A stretch of DNA of 64,000 nt from Variovorax guangxiensis (GCF_003952165.1 NZ_RXFT01000008.1:1-64000); one strand, 5' to 3'. Counted from the stretch's first letter, positions 9,122 through 18,904 are shown. The notes: a model not told the origin generated them from the sequence alone. A program made the numbers and translations.

Positions 9122-9798
9122 CAGAGCAGTCCTTTCTCGGCCATGGAGAAACTCTGCCCGGGGCTCACGATGATGTGGTCGAGCACCCGCACGTCCACCA
9201 GCGCCAGCGCGGCGCGCAGCGTCTGCGTGAGCGATTCGTCGGCGCGCGAGGGCTCGATGCTGCCGCTCGGGTGGTTGTGCGCCAGCACCACGGCAGCGGC
9301 GTGATGGTGGATGGCGCGCGTGACCACTTCGCGCGGGTAGACGCTGGTCTGCGTGAGCGTGCCGCGGAACATTTCCTCCAGCGCGAGCATGCGGTGCTGC
9401 ACGTCGAGGAACACCACCGCGAACACTTCGTAGGGGCGCGGGCCGATGTGCAGCTGCAGATACTGCTTGACCGCGTCGGGCGAGTCGAACACCGCGCGCT
9501 CGCGCAGCTTCTCGCCCATGGCGCGGCGCGCCAGCTCGAGCACCGCGATCAGCTCGGAGCGCTTGGCGCTGCCGCCCAGTCCCTTGACCGATTTGAGGTC
9601 GTCGGCGCCGGTGTGCAGCAGTCCCGAGAGCCCGCCGAAGCGCTCGAGCAGCTGCTGCGCGAGCTGCAGCACGTTCTTGCCCGCCACGCCGGTGCGCAGC
9701 AGCAGGGCCAGCAGTTCGGCGTCGGCCAGCGCGGCCGCGCCGCGCGCGATGAGCTTTTCGCGCGGACGGGCATCGAGAGGGAGATCCTTGAAAGACAT
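9121..9798 (-). CDS. radC: DNA repair protein RadC (JAB/MPN family)
   Basis: A 225-residue RadC-family protein. N-terminal UPF0758 helix-hairpin-helix region (residues 10-75, RPREKLIARGAAALADAELL) and C-terminal JAMM metal site with LAHNHPSG followed by Ser and Asp in PSRADESL. Length is standard. Despite the name, the role in repair is uncertain; family members on mobile elements act in recombination. Divergent from the FKBP gene across a 105-bp region that contains a TTAAAAT box near 9846. Confidence 0.95.
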   Translation of the reverse strand: MSFKDLPLDARPREKLIARGAAALADAELLALLLRTGVAGKNVLQLAQQLLERFGGLSGLLHTGADDLKSVKGLGGSAKRSELIAVLELARRAMGEKLRERAVFDSPDAVKQYLQLHIGPRPYEVFAVVFLDVQHRMLALEEMFRGTLTQTSVYPREVVTRAIHHHAAAVVLAHNHPSGSIEPSRADESLTQTLRAALALVDVRVLDHIIVSPGQSFSMAEKGLL

Positions 9799-9903
9799 GA
9801 AACCCCGGGTGAAACCTTGGCGGAGCCGGGTGGAAGCCCCGGTCCTTAAAATGAGGCCAGTTTATCGGGACACCTCCCTGTCTCCGCACACCTTCGCTGC
9901 ACC

Positions 9904-10347
9904 ATGTCCCAAGTCGTGAATTCCGGCTCCTTTATCACCCTGCACTACCGGCTGGCCGGTCCTGCGGGCGACATCATCAACACCTTCGCCGACAAGCCCG
10001 CCACGCTTTCGCTGGGCACCGGCGAGCTTTCTCCCGCCATGGAGCAGCGCCTGATGGGCCTGGAAGAGGGCACGCACGCCACCTTCGAGCTGCCCGCGGG
10101 CGAGGCCTTCGGCGAGCGCAATCCCGACATGCAGCAGTGGGTGGCCAGGAAGCTGCTCGCACAGATGGGCGACCCCGACGAGCAGTACGCCGTCGGCGAC
10201 GTGGTGCAGTTCCCAACGCCCGACGGCACGGGCAGCTACGCGGGCGCGGTCATCGAATCGAACGGCACCGCGGTGCGCTTCGACTTCAACCATCCGCTCG
10301 CGGGCCAGCCCGTGACCTTCGAAGTGAAGCTCATCGGCGTGCTATGA
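9904..10347 (+). CDS. slpA: FKBP-type peptidyl-prolyl isomerase, SlpA-like
   Basis: A 147-residue FKBP with insert-in-flap architecture. FITLHYRLAG is the first strand of the FKBP fold; LGTGELSPAMEQRLMGLEEG is the active-site signature; a chaperone insert (about residues 65-115) splits the fold. It isomerises prolyl bonds and probably assists folding in the cytoplasm. Its stop overlaps the ispH start as ATGA; the slpA-ispH pairing is a familiar proteobacterial arrangement. Confidence 0.92.
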   Translation: MSQVVNSGSFITLHYRLAGPAGDIINTFADKPATLSLGTGELSPAMEQRLMGLEEGTHATFELPAGEAFGERNPDMQQWVARKLLAQMGDPDEQYAVGDVVQFPTPDGTGSYAGAVIESNGTAVRFDFNHPLAGQPVTFEVKLIGVL

Positions 10348-11312
10348 ACCCCGGAATCTCCGAAGTCATCCTGGCCGAGCCGCGCGGCTTCTGCGCGGGC
10401 GTGGACCGTGCCATCGAGATCGTCGAGCGCGCCATCGCGAAGTTCGGCGCGCCCATCTACGTGCGCCACGAGATCGTGCACAACACCTACGTGGTGAACG
10501 AGCTCAAGGCCAAGGGCGCGATCTTCATCGAGGAGCTATCCGACGTGCCGCCCGGCGCCACGCTGGTATTCAGCGCGCACGGCGTGAGCAAGGCGGTGGA
10601 GCAGGAGGCGCGCGACCGCGGCTTCTCGATCTTCGACGCCACCTGCCCGCTGGTCACCAAGGTGCACGTCGAGGTCGCCAAGCTCGCGAAGGAAGGCTAC
10701 GAGTTCATCATGATCGGCCACAAGGGGCACCCCGAGGTCGAGGGCACGATGGGCCAGCTCTCCAGCGGCATCCACCTGGTTGAAGACGTGGAAGACGTCG
10801 CCAGGGTCTCGCCGTCGCAGACCGACAGGCTCGCCGTGGTCACGCAGACCACGCTGAGCGTGGACGACGCCGCCGACATCGCCGCCGCCGTGCGCGAGCG
10901 CTTTCCCAAGGTGCGCGAACCCAAGCAGCAGGACATCTGCTACGCCACGCAGAACCGCCAGGACGCGGTGAAGATCATGAGCCCGCAGGTCGACCTCGTG
11001 ATCGTGGTCGGCAGCCCCACCAGTTCCAACAGCAACCGGCTGCGCGAACTGGCTCAGCGCCTGGGCACCCAGAGCTACATGGTCGATTCGGCCGCCGAGC
11101 TCAAGCCCGAGTGGTTCGAGGGCAAGGCGCGCATCGGCATCACGGCCGGCGCCTCGGCGCCCGAAGTGCTGGTGCGCGAGGTGATCGACCGCGTGCGCGC
11201 CCTCGGCGCGGTGTCGGTGCGCAAGATGGACGGCATCGAGGAAACCATCAAGTTTCCGCTGCCCAAGGGCCTCAAGCTCGACGACATTCCTCCCCCTGGA
11301 CACATCTCTTGA
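10344..11312 (+). CDS. ispH: 4-hydroxy-3-methylbut-2-enyl diphosphate reductase IspH
   Basis: A 322-residue iron-sulfur enzyme that makes IPP and DMAPP in the last step of the MEP isoprenoid pathway. The three cluster-binding cysteines are visible: Cys17 (RGFCAGVDRA), Cys101 (DATCPLV) and Cys198 (QDICYATQNR). SPTSSNSNRLRE is the diphosphate-binding segment. The ATG at 10344 overlaps the upstream isomerase stop. A longer upstream in-frame extension overlaps slpA and is rejected. Confidence 0.97.
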   Translation: MNPGISEVILAEPRGFCAGVDRAIEIVERAIAKFGAPIYVRHEIVHNTYVVNELKAKGAIFIEELSDVPPGATLVFSAHGVSKAVEQEARDRGFSIFDATCPLVTKVHVEVAKLAKEGYEFIMIGHKGHPEVEGTMGQLSSGIHLVEDVEDVARVSPSQTDRLAVVTQTTLSVDDAADIAAAVRERFPKVREPKQQDICYATQNRQDAVKIMSPQVDLVIVVGSPTSSNSNRLRELAQRLGTQSYMVDSAAELKPEWFEGKARIGITAGASAPEVLVREVIDRVRALGAVSVRKMDGIEETIKFPLPKGLKLDDIPPPGHIS

Positions 11313-12274
11313 ACACCACGCAGACCGCCGGCTGGCGCTCCGAAATAGATAGCGCATCGCAACGCCTGGCCGAACGCGCCGGCCACTTCCTGCGCCAGAC
11401 CCCGCTGTGGAAGCTGCCAGCCGAGGTCTTCGGCATCGGTGCGCCGGGCGCGGAGATCTGGCTCAAGCTGGAGCACATGCAGGTCAGCGGCAGCTTCAAG
11501 GCGCGCGGCATGATGAACCGGCTGCTGGCCAACGAGATTCCGCCAGGCGGCGTGATCGTGGCCTCGGGCGGCAATGCAGGCATCGCCACGGCTGCGGCGG
11601 CGCGCGCGCTGGGCGTGCCCTGCCAGGTGTTCCTGCCGGGCGTGTCGCCCGAAGCCAAGCGCGCGCGGCTGCGTGCGCTGGGCGCCGAGGTCGTGGTGGT
11701 CGGCGAGCTGTACCCCGACGCGCTGGCCGCCTGCCTGACGCGCCAGAAGGAGTCGGGCGCCTTGCTCACCCACGCCTACGACCAGCCCGAAGTGGTGGCC
11801 GGCGCCGGCACGCTGGGCCGCGAGATCGAGCAGCAGGGCGGCCTGCCCGATGCGGTGCTCGTGAGCGTGGGCGGCGGCGGCCTGATCGGCGGCCTGGCCG
11901 GCTGGTTCGAAAAGCGCTCCCGCGTGGTCGCGCTGGAGCCCGAGAAGGCGCCTACGCTGTTCCGTGCCCGCGAGGCCGGCGAGCCGGTCGACGTGGAGGT
12001 GGGCGGCATCGCGGCCGATTCGCTGGGCGCGCGCCGCATCGGCGCCATTGCCTGGGAAATCACGCAGCAGCAGGTGCAGGACGCGCTGCTGCTGTCCGAC
12101 GAGTCCATCCGCTCGGCCCAGCAGTGGCTGTGGAAGGAGCTGAAGCTGGCCGTGGAACCCGCCGCTGCGCTGCCGCTGGCGGCGCTGCAGACCGGTGCCT
12201 ACAAGCCGCGCGCGGGCGAGAAGGTCTGCCTGATCGTCTGCGGGGCGAATGTCGATCCCGCTACGGTCGCCTGA
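11309..12274 (+). CDS. Threonine/serine dehydratase-like PLP enzyme
   Basis: A 321-residue fold type II PLP enzyme. The Schiff-base lysine is in SGSFKARGMMN, the substrate loop is ASGGNAGIA, and the phosphate-binding glycine loop is VGGGGLIGG. These match threonine/serine ammonia-lyases without a regulatory C-terminal domain. No ATG or GTG precedes the essential lysine region in this frame, so I take the TTG at 11309, which overlaps the ispH stop (TTGA). Substrate (Thr, Ser or a derivative such as hydroxyaspartate) is not resolved. Confidence 0.85.
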   Translation: MNTTQTAGWRSEIDSASQRLAERAGHFLRQTPLWKLPAEVFGIGAPGAEIWLKLEHMQVSGSFKARGMMNRLLANEIPPGGVIVASGGNAGIATAAAARALGVPCQVFLPGVSPEAKRARLRALGAEVVVVGELYPDALAACLTRQKESGALLTHAYDQPEVVAGAGTLGREIEQQGGLPDAVLVSVGGGGLIGGLAGWFEKRSRVVALEPEKAPTLFRAREAGEPVDVEVGGIAADSLGARRIGAIAWEITQQQVQDALLLSDESIRSAQQWLWKELKLAVEPAAALPLAALQTGAYKPRAGEKVCLIVCGANVDPATVA

Positions 12275-12380
12275 CGGCTTCCGGCTTCTCGCAGTTCACC
12301 CTCCGGGCCACGCCGACCCTGTCGGCGGGCATCGTCAGCCTGCCGCCTTCGGCCAGCGTACGCCCACCTAAAATCCCCCC

Positions 12381-13712
<1,332 letters not shown>

Positions 13713-13718
13713 TGGCGA

Positions 13719-13740
13719 GGGCTTCAAAAGCCCCGTTTTT
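13719..13740 (+). terminator. Rho-independent terminator of serS
   Basis: GGGCTT at 13719-13724 and AAGCCC at 13728-13733 form a 6-bp stem with a CAA loop, followed by CG and five Ts (13736-13740). It begins 7 bp after the serS stop. Confidence 0.75.
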
Positions 13741-13746
13741 GTCTGC

Positions 13747-13752
13747 TAGAAT
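13747..13752 (+). promoter_or_regulatory. Candidate -10 box of tRNA-Ser gene
   Basis: TAGAAT at 13747-13752 is one mismatch from TATAAT and ends 18 bp before the tRNA. The -35 would overlap the serS terminator (TTCAAA at 13723-13728, spacer 18). Weak but the only candidate in the 30-bp gap. Confidence 0.45.
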
Positions 13753-13770
13753 CGCAGGCTCGACAGCACC

Positions 13771-13860
13771 GGAGAGGTGGCAGAGTGGTCGAATGTACCT
13801 GACTCGAAATCAGGCGTACTAGCGATAGTACCGAGGGTTCGAATCCCTCCCTCTCCTCCA
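13771..13860 (+). tRNA. tRNA-Ser, anticodon CGA
   Basis: A 90-base class II tRNA including an encoded CCA end. Acceptor GGAGAGG (13771-13777) pairs with CCTCTCC (13850-13856). The anticodon stem CTGA/TCAG holds the loop CTCGAAA, giving anticodon CGA (reads UCG). The long variable arm is a perfect 6-bp stem, GTACTA-GCGA-TAGTAC, typical of tRNA-Ser. The T arm has GGTTCGAATCC. Position 73 is T, where the serine tRNAs I know have G. Lies directly after its own synthetase gene. Confidence 0.97.
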
Positions 13861-13867
13861 AAAAATG

Positions 13868-13910
13868 ACGGCCTGATCCATGTAGAACGTGGATCAGGCC
13901 GTTTTCTTTT
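13868..13910 (+). terminator. Rho-independent terminator after tRNA-Ser
   Basis: A perfect 13-bp inverted repeat: ACGGCCTGATCCA at 13868-13880 and TGGATCAGGCCGT at 13890-13902, followed by TTTCTTTT. Strong intrinsic terminator for the tRNA transcript. Confidence 0.92.
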
Positions 13911-13962
13911 GGATCGACGGTCTGCCTGCAAGACTCTGCGTACTCCCAGGAAAGGATCCGCC

Positions 13963-14277
13963 ATGAAGCTCCATCCCAGGTTGATTTCCAGCGCCGCTGC
14001 GGCGTTGGCGATCCTGTCGATCGCCGCCTGCTCGGTGCCGCAGGCGAAGGATGCCGCCGCGGCGCCCGCCGCGCCCGCAGCGTGTCGCCAGGACGCCGCA
14101 GCCGCCCTGACGGGCAAGAGCCGCATCAGCGACGCCGATGCCCGGCAGGCGACAGGCGCGTCCATCGTGCGCCAGATCCAGCCGGGACAGCCCGTGACTA
14201 TGGACTATCGCCGCGAGCGCGTGACCATCGAGACGGACGCGGCCAGCGGCAAGATCGTCCGCGCCTACTGCGGCTAG
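13963..14277 (+). CDS. Peptidase inhibitor I78 family lipoprotein
   Basis: A 104-residue exported protein. Residues 1-23 are a lipoprotein signal peptide with the lipobox IAAC, so the mature protein is likely lipid-anchored at Cys23. After an Ala/Pro linker the C-terminal 65 residues match the I78 inhibitor fold: a first Cys, ALTGKSRISDADARQATGA, VRQIQPGQPVTMDYRRER, and a closing CG; the two cysteines probably form a disulfide. I78 proteins inhibit elastase-like serine proteases. I chose the ATG at 13963 for the signal peptide and an AGGAAAGGA ribosome-binding site; the frame is open further upstream through the tRNA but that is not coding. Confidence 0.82.
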   Translation: MKLHPRLISSAAAALAILSIAACSVPQAKDAAAAPAAPAACRQDAAAALTGKSRISDADARQATGASIVRQIQPGQPVTMDYRRERVTIETDAASGKIVRAYCG

Positions 14278-14294
14278 TCCGGCTCCTGCCGGTC

Positions 14295-15143
14295 TCAGCC
14301 GTTCGCCGCAGCGCCCGTGCCGGCCTGCGCCGAAGGGCGGGCGGTGGCGGCAGTGGCGACCGCGCCTTCCTTGTCGAGCGAGCACCACGCGGCCTGAGGC
14401 TGAGCCTTGCCCGCTTCGAGCGAGCACCATGCAGCCGAGGTCTTGGCGGCCTCCGCCGAGCACCATGCGGCCGAGGTCCTGGTGGCCTCCGCCGAGCACC
14501 ATGCGGCCGAGGTCCTGGTGGCCTCCGCCGAGCACCATGCGGCCGAGGTCTTGGTGGCCTCCGCCGAGCACCATGCGGCCGAGGTCTTGGTGGCCTCCGC
14601 CGAGCACCATGCAGCCGAGGTTCTAGTGGCCTCCGCCGAGCACCATGCAGCCGAGGTCTTGGCGGCCTCCGCCGAGCACCATGCGGCTGAGGCCCTAATG
14701 GCCTCCGCCGAGCACCATGCAGCCGAATCCTTCGCAGCCGCCGGCGTCGGCTCGCCGAACTCCTCGGCAAGCAGTCGCTGCATCTGCTGGAAGGCCGCCT
14801 CCAGCGCCTTCGCGTCGTCCTCGCCGCGCAGGCCGAGGTATGGGAAGTGATGCAGGAAATATCCGAAGGTGGCTTCGCAATCGGCGGCGTATTTCCTCGT
14901 GTCGAGGATGTGCATGTGCCAGAAGCGGTCGACGTCCTGTTCGGGCGCGAGGGTCAGCTCGGGGTGCTTCGCGTGCAGGATCAGGTAGCGCTTGTATGCC
15001 ACTTCCATCTGGTCCGCGTAGCTTGCCGACCAGCCGTAGCCGTCCTCCTTGCGGGTGGCCTTGAACTTGATCGGCGTCAGGTCGAGCGCGTGGATCGCCG
15101 CGATCGTCTGTTCCAGTGGCTTGTTCTGGGTTGAATCGGTCAT
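14295..15143 (-). CDS. GRDP-like (DUF1399-type) protein with C-terminal AAWCS tandem repeats
   Basis: A 282-residue protein. Residues 1-130 resemble the glycine-rich-domain-containing-protein-like family: VDRFWHMHILDTRKYAADCE, then FGYFLHHFPYLGL, with conserved His76, His78, His98 and His99. Residues 140-257 are ten copies of a 12-residue unit of the form SAAWCSAEATKT; eight are close copies, the ninth and tenth diverge. Each unit carries one Trp and one Cys, which is very unusual for this organism's codon-biased Ala-rich linkers. A good AGGAG site precedes the ATG. It has no signal peptide. Function unknown; the repeat could be a binding array, a modification substrate or a simple expansion. 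Confidence 0.8.
   Translation of the reverse strand: MTDSTQNKPLEQTIAAIHALDLTPIKFKATRKEDGYGWSASYADQMEVAYKRYLILHAKHPELTLAPEQDVDRFWHMHILDTRKYAADCEATFGYFLHHFPYLGLRGEDDAKALEAAFQQMQRLLAEEFGEPTPAAAKDSAAWCSAEAIRASAAWCSAEAAKTSAAWCSAEATRTSAAWCSAEATKTSAAWCSAEATKTSAAWCSAEATRTSAAWCSAEATRTSAAWCSAEAAKTSAAWCSLEAGKAQPQAAWCSLDKEGAVATAATARPSAQAGTGAAANG
14373..14726 (-). repeat. 36-bp coding minisatellite (ten AAWCS units)
   Basis: Ten tandem units of 36 bp lie inside the preceding gene. Units 2-8 differ by only a few bases, mostly synonymous or at the Thr/Ala and Lys/Arg positions; the first differs at Ile/Ala and the last two are degenerate, the usual pattern when a minisatellite expands from its middle. The period is a multiple of three so copy-number change keeps the frame. 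Confidence 0.95.
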
Positions 15144-15215
15144 GAATGCTCCTGTGAAGTTTCGGGGAAGCCCGAGCGAACGTGCCCGGTAACGATTGCC
15201 GCGAAGGCGCGGCCT

Positions 15216-18200
15216 TCAGGCCAGCGCCGACGGGGCAAATTGGGTGCGCAGGTGACGCGCCATGAAATCGCGTGCCTCGTCGGCCGGCACAGGCTTGCAC
15301 AGCCAGTAGCCCTGGGCTTCGTCGCATCCGTGGCTGTGCAGGTAGTTGAACTGGACGGGCGTCTCCACCCCTTCGGCCACCACCTTCATCCGCAGCCCGT
15401 GGGCCAGCGTGATGATTCCGTCGATGAGAGCGCGCGCGTCCGCGTCCTGCGAAAGGTCGTTGATGAAGGAGCGGTCGATCTTGACCGTGGAGAGCGGAAA
15501 GTGCTTCAGGTACGACAGCGACGAGTACCCCGTGCCGAAGTCGTCGATGGCCAGGCCTACGCCCATGTCGCGGATGGTCCGCAGCAGTTTTGCCGCGTGC
15601 TCGGGGTTCGCCATCATCGCGCTCTCGGTGATCTCCAGCTCGAGCAGCGAAGGATCGAGGCCCGACGACTCCAGGATGGCCTTGACGTCGGCCACCAGCG
15701 TGCGGCTCTCGAACTGGCGCGGCGACAGGTTGACGCTGGTCAGCACCTCCGGCAGGCCGTGCTTCTGCCATGCGAGCGCGTCGGCACAGGCTCTTTCCAG
15801 CGCCCACTTGCCCATCGACACGATCAGGCCGAGCTCCTCGGCGATCGGAATGAACTGCACCGGCGGGATCATGCCCAGCACCGGATGGCGCCAGCGCATC
15901 AGCGCCTCCACGCCGACGATGCGCTGCGTCTGCAGGTTCATCTTCGGCTGGTAGTGCATTTCCAGCTCGCCGCGCTCCAGGGCGTGGCGCAGGGCGCTTT
16001 CCAGCATGAGCTGCTCGGTGCTCTGCGCGTTCATCTTCGCCGCGTAGAAGCGGTAGGTGTTGCGGCCCTTTTCCTTGGCGCGGTACATGGCGGTGTCGGC
16101 GTTCTTCAGCAGCGTCTCGGCATCGCCGCCGTTCTCCGGGTAGATGCTCACCCCCACGCTGGCGCTCACATGCAGCTCGCGGCCTTCGATGATGAAGGGC
16201 TCGGCGCAGCGGTCCAGCACCTTCTCGGCCAGCACCGCGGCGTCGTTCGCGCTGTCGAGGTTTTCCATCAGCAGCACGAATTCGTCGCCGCCGAAGCGCG
16301 CCACCACGTCGCTGTCGTGCAGCAGCTTCCTCAGGCGCTTGCCGCAGGTCTTGATCATCTCGTCGCCCACGCCGTGGCCGAGCGTGTCGTTGATGTGCTT
16401 GAAGCGGTCCAGGTCGACGAACATCACGGCGAACTGCTTCTGCTGGCGGTTGCTGCGCCTGATGGCCCGGGCCAGCTCGTGCTGCAGCGCCGAGCGGTTG
16501 AGCAGCCCCGTCAGCTCGTCGTGGCTGGCCATGAAGCGCAGGGTCTTCTCGGCCTGCTTGCGCTGCCGGTACTGGACGATCTGCAGTGCGATGACGCGCA
16601 GCGACTCCAGCGTCTCGGCGTCCGCGACGTACGGACTGGCGCCGAAGAGTTCCAGCGCCGTGGTCGCTTCGGGCGCGACCATGGGTACCACCAGGCCGGT
16701 GGTCAGCCCCGCCTCGCGCGCCATCGCGTCGCGGGTGAAGTGGCTCGGCGATGCCTGCGTGTCGATGCGCACGACGCTGCCGATTCCCCACGCGCGGCCC
16801 AGCGAGCCTTCGCCGGAGCGGTAGGTGAGCAGGCGGCTGGCCTCGACGAAGCCCCGCACCGCCGGGTCGTTGTCCACATGCCAGGCCACGGCGCAATGGG
16901 CCAGGCCGTCCTCGCCGACGCTCCACAGCGCGCCGCAGTCCCAGCGCAGGTCGGTGCATATCGCTTCAAGGGCCAGCGCGATCACCGTCTCGGTCCTGCC
17001 GTCACCGGCCAGCAGGCGCGCGATCTTGTATTCGAGCTTCTGGCGCAGCGCATCCTTGCGCGGCCGCGTGGCGTCGCGCACCGTGCCGCGCACCAGCCTC
17101 CTGCCCGCGTCTTCGCCCGACTGCGCGATGACATGCAGCCAGCGTTCGGTGCCGTCGGGCAGGCAGAGCCTGTGCTCGAACTCGCTGCGCTCGGTGGACT
17201 GGGACGCCAGCGCGATCTGCCGCTCGACCGTGCCGCGCTCCATGTTCGGCACGCGCGAGAGCAGGGCGTGCAGGTCCAGCGGCAAGGGGTCGTCGGCAAA
17301 GCCCAGGATGCGCCGCGCCTCCTCGGAGCATTGCAGCGCGCCGGTTTCGGGGTCGAGCGTCCAGCTGCCCAGGCTGGCCAGGTGCTGCGCGTCCTCGAGC
17401 TGCCGCTCGCTCGCGCGCAGGTGGCTGGTCATCTCGTCCGCCAGGACCTGGGCCCGGCTGCCCGTGGTGGCCAGCGACAGCATGATGCCGGCCAGCAGCG
17501 TGCTGGTGGCGAGGCCGCCCAGGAACACGAGCCACGGTATGGTCTTGTCCAGCGGGCCGAGGATCTGGCTCTCGTCCTGCTTCACCTCGACCACCCAGGA
17601 GCGGCCGCCCAGCTCGAAGCCGAGCGTGCGCTCCAGGCTGTTCGCGGGTTCGGCAACGGGCTTGGCGATGGTGGCGCTGTCGAACAGCAACTGCCGGTCG
17701 CTGAACGCGATCGGCGTCACGAACCTGGTTTCGATGCGCGTTCCGATCGGTCCCCGGCCCGGACCGGCGTCGGCCAGGCGCAGGCGCAGCGTCTTCGCGG
17801 CCTCGATGCTGATCACGTCGCGCAGCATGCCCGTGATGCTGAAGCCCGCGCCCACCGAGCCCATGTAGGCCTGGCGCCGCTGCTCCAGCGTATCGACCGG
17901 CATCTTCGGGCGGTACACCGGCAGCCGCATCGCCAGCCCGACGTCCGAGCCGCGGCCCGCGATGCGGATCTTGCGGCCGGAGGTGACGAGCCCGCCGGTG
18001 TCGCGCCCCTGTTCGAGCGCGTCGCCGCGGTCGGGCATGGCGCCCAGGTCGTTGCCCAGCAGTTTCTCGTTGCCCGCCAGCGGCTCGATGAAGGCCAGCG
18101 GGTAATAGATATCCCGCGTGCCGCCCGGCTTGATGGCGAAGCCGGAGCTGACGGCCGCGTCGAGGCTGTCGTCGCCGCGAACCTGCTCCTCGAAGATCTG

Positions 18201-18536
18201 CTTGTCCTCCGGCATGACGCGGGGCGCGTAGTTGACTGCCTGGAAGCCGGGGTAGGCGCTCGGCAGGTTCAGGCCCGAGACGTAGTCCCGGAAGTCGCTG
18301 CGGGTCACTCCCTCCGAGGTATTGAAGCGCGCGCGCAGGCCGATCAGGACGGCGATGTAGTCGTCGAACCGGCCTTCGACCTTCCGCGCCAGATCGAGGG
18401 CGGTAGCGTCGAAGCGCGTCCGCGCGCTGCGCCCGATTTCCTGATGGGCATAAATTCCGAGGGCGATCGACAGCGCCGTGCCGAGTATGAAGATCACAAC
18501 CGGCAGGCGAATCCTGGCCCAGATGGACAAAGACAT
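15216..18536 (-). CDS. CHASE-PAS-GAF-GGDEF-EAL bifunctional c-di-GMP enzyme
   Basis: An 1106-residue inner-membrane signalling protein. TM1 is at about 10-28, a periplasmic CHASE ligand-binding domain at about 40-290, TM2 at about 335-355, a PAS domain at 380-490, a GAF domain at 500-660, GGDEF at 670-835 and EAL at 845-1095. The GGDEF motif (RFGGDEFV, 749-753) and the EAL residues (GVEALMRW, 877-879; DDFGTGYSSL; EGVET) are all intact, so it may both make and degrade c-di-GMP, with balance set by the three sensor domains. No RxxD inhibitory site is evident five residues before GGDEF. Stands alone; the upstream region is long and AT-rich. Likely influences the motility genes nearby; that is inference. 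Confidence 0.93.
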   Translation of the reverse strand: MSLSIWARIRLPVVIFILGTALSIALGIYAHQEIGRSARTRFDATALDLARKVEGRFDDYIAVLIGLRARFNTSEGVTRSDFRDYVSGLNLPSAYPGFQAVNYAPRVMPEDKQIFEEQVRGDDSLDAAVSSGFAIKPGGTRDIYYPLAFIEPLAGNEKLLGNDLGAMPDRGDALEQGRDTGGLVTSGRKIRIAGRGSDVGLAMRLPVYRPKMPVDTLEQRRQAYMGSVGAGFSITGMLRDVISIEAAKTLRLRLADAGPGRGPIGTRIETRFVTPIAFSDRQLLFDSATIAKPVAEPANSLERTLGFELGGRSWVVEVKQDESQILGPLDKTIPWLVFLGGLATSTLLAGIMLSLATTGSRAQVLADEMTSHLRASERQLEDAQHLASLGSWTLDPETGALQCSEEARRILGFADDPLPLDLHALLSRVPNMERGTVERQIALASQSTERSEFEHRLCLPDGTERWLHVIAQSGEDAGRRLVRGTVRDATRPRKDALRQKLEYKIARLLAGDGRTETVIALALEAICTDLRWDCGALWSVGEDGLAHCAVAWHVDNDPAVRGFVEASRLLTYRSGEGSLGRAWGIGSVVRIDTQASPSHFTRDAMAREAGLTTGLVVPMVAPEATTALELFGASPYVADAETLESLRVIALQIVQYRQRKQAEKTLRFMASHDELTGLLNRSALQHELARAIRRSNRQQKQFAVMFVDLDRFKHINDTLGHGVGDEMIKTCGKRLRKLLHDSDVVARFGGDEFVLLMENLDSANDAAVLAEKVLDRCAEPFIIEGRELHVSASVGVSIYPENGGDAETLLKNADTAMYRAKEKGRNTYRFYAAKMNAQSTEQLMLESALRHALERGELEMHYQPKMNLQTQRIVGVEALMRWRHPVLGMIPPVQFIPIAEELGLIVSMGKWALERACADALAWQKHGLPEVLTSVNLSPRQFESRTLVADVKAILESSGLDPSLLELEITESAMMANPEHAAKLLRTIRDMGVGLAIDDFGTGYSSLSYLKHFPLSTVKIDRSFINDLSQDADARALIDGIITLAHGLRMKVVAEGVETPVQFNYLHSHGCDEAQGYWLCKPVPADEARDFMARHLRTQFAPSALA

Positions 18537-18904
18537 GGTTCGATCCTGTCGCTAGTGCAAGCCGGATGGCTCCGAGTGCCCCACAGTGTGGCACGGGAGC
18601 GGACGCAACGGTTTCAATTGGGAACAATTCACTCGTAATTCTGTAATGTTGGGTAAGGAGTTCTTAATTGTTAATTCTTAAGATTTAAATTTGTCTGGCG
18701 CCAAAGCTTTTGACCCGGGTCAAAAGACCGCTCCTGGGTACCTCGGAAAGCGGCCTCCTGCCTGGAATGCCTGCGACGGCACCGCAACGGCGCGACGAAG
18801 CATCCGCCCGGCCTTCAATGGTCGGAGGTGCTGTATTTCGGTCTGTGGAACCGCGCCGAATTCGAGGCGAACAAGGATCGGCAGTAGCAGCCGGCGGGCA
18901 GGCT
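18537..18904. promoter_or_regulatory. 368-bp gene-free region with a 20-bp palindrome
   Basis: This gap lies upstream of the leftward c-di-GMP gene and downstream of the phosphopantetheinyl transferase gene. 18615-18690 is AT-rich (several TTAATT-type stretches) in otherwise GC-rich DNA and likely holds the promoter of the c-di-GMP gene. A perfect 20-bp palindrome, CTTTTGACCCGGGTCAAAAG, spans 18707-18726. From 18714 to 18887 a rightward open frame ends in a protein-like tail (see findings) but lacks a start codon. No other gene is visible. Confidence 0.6.

Noticed and set aside
13777..13962. Upstream extension of the I78 inhibitor gene
   Set aside because: The frame runs through the tRNA-Ser gene and its terminator; the signal peptide starts at 13963.
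14373..14726. CRISPR array
   Set aside because: The 36-bp tandem units have no spacers between them and lie inside a coding frame.
14407..14850. + strand frame encoding a His-rich repeat (AEHHAAEVL units)
   Set aside because: It is the reverse reading of the AAWCS minisatellite; the minus strand has the ribosome site and a recognisable N-terminal domain.
15240..18638. 1132-codon + strand frame opposite the CHASE-GGDEF-EAL gene
   Set aside because: Composition is His/Arg/Gln-rich as expected of an antisense frame in GC-rich DNA, with no domain; the minus-strand protein has five clear domains.
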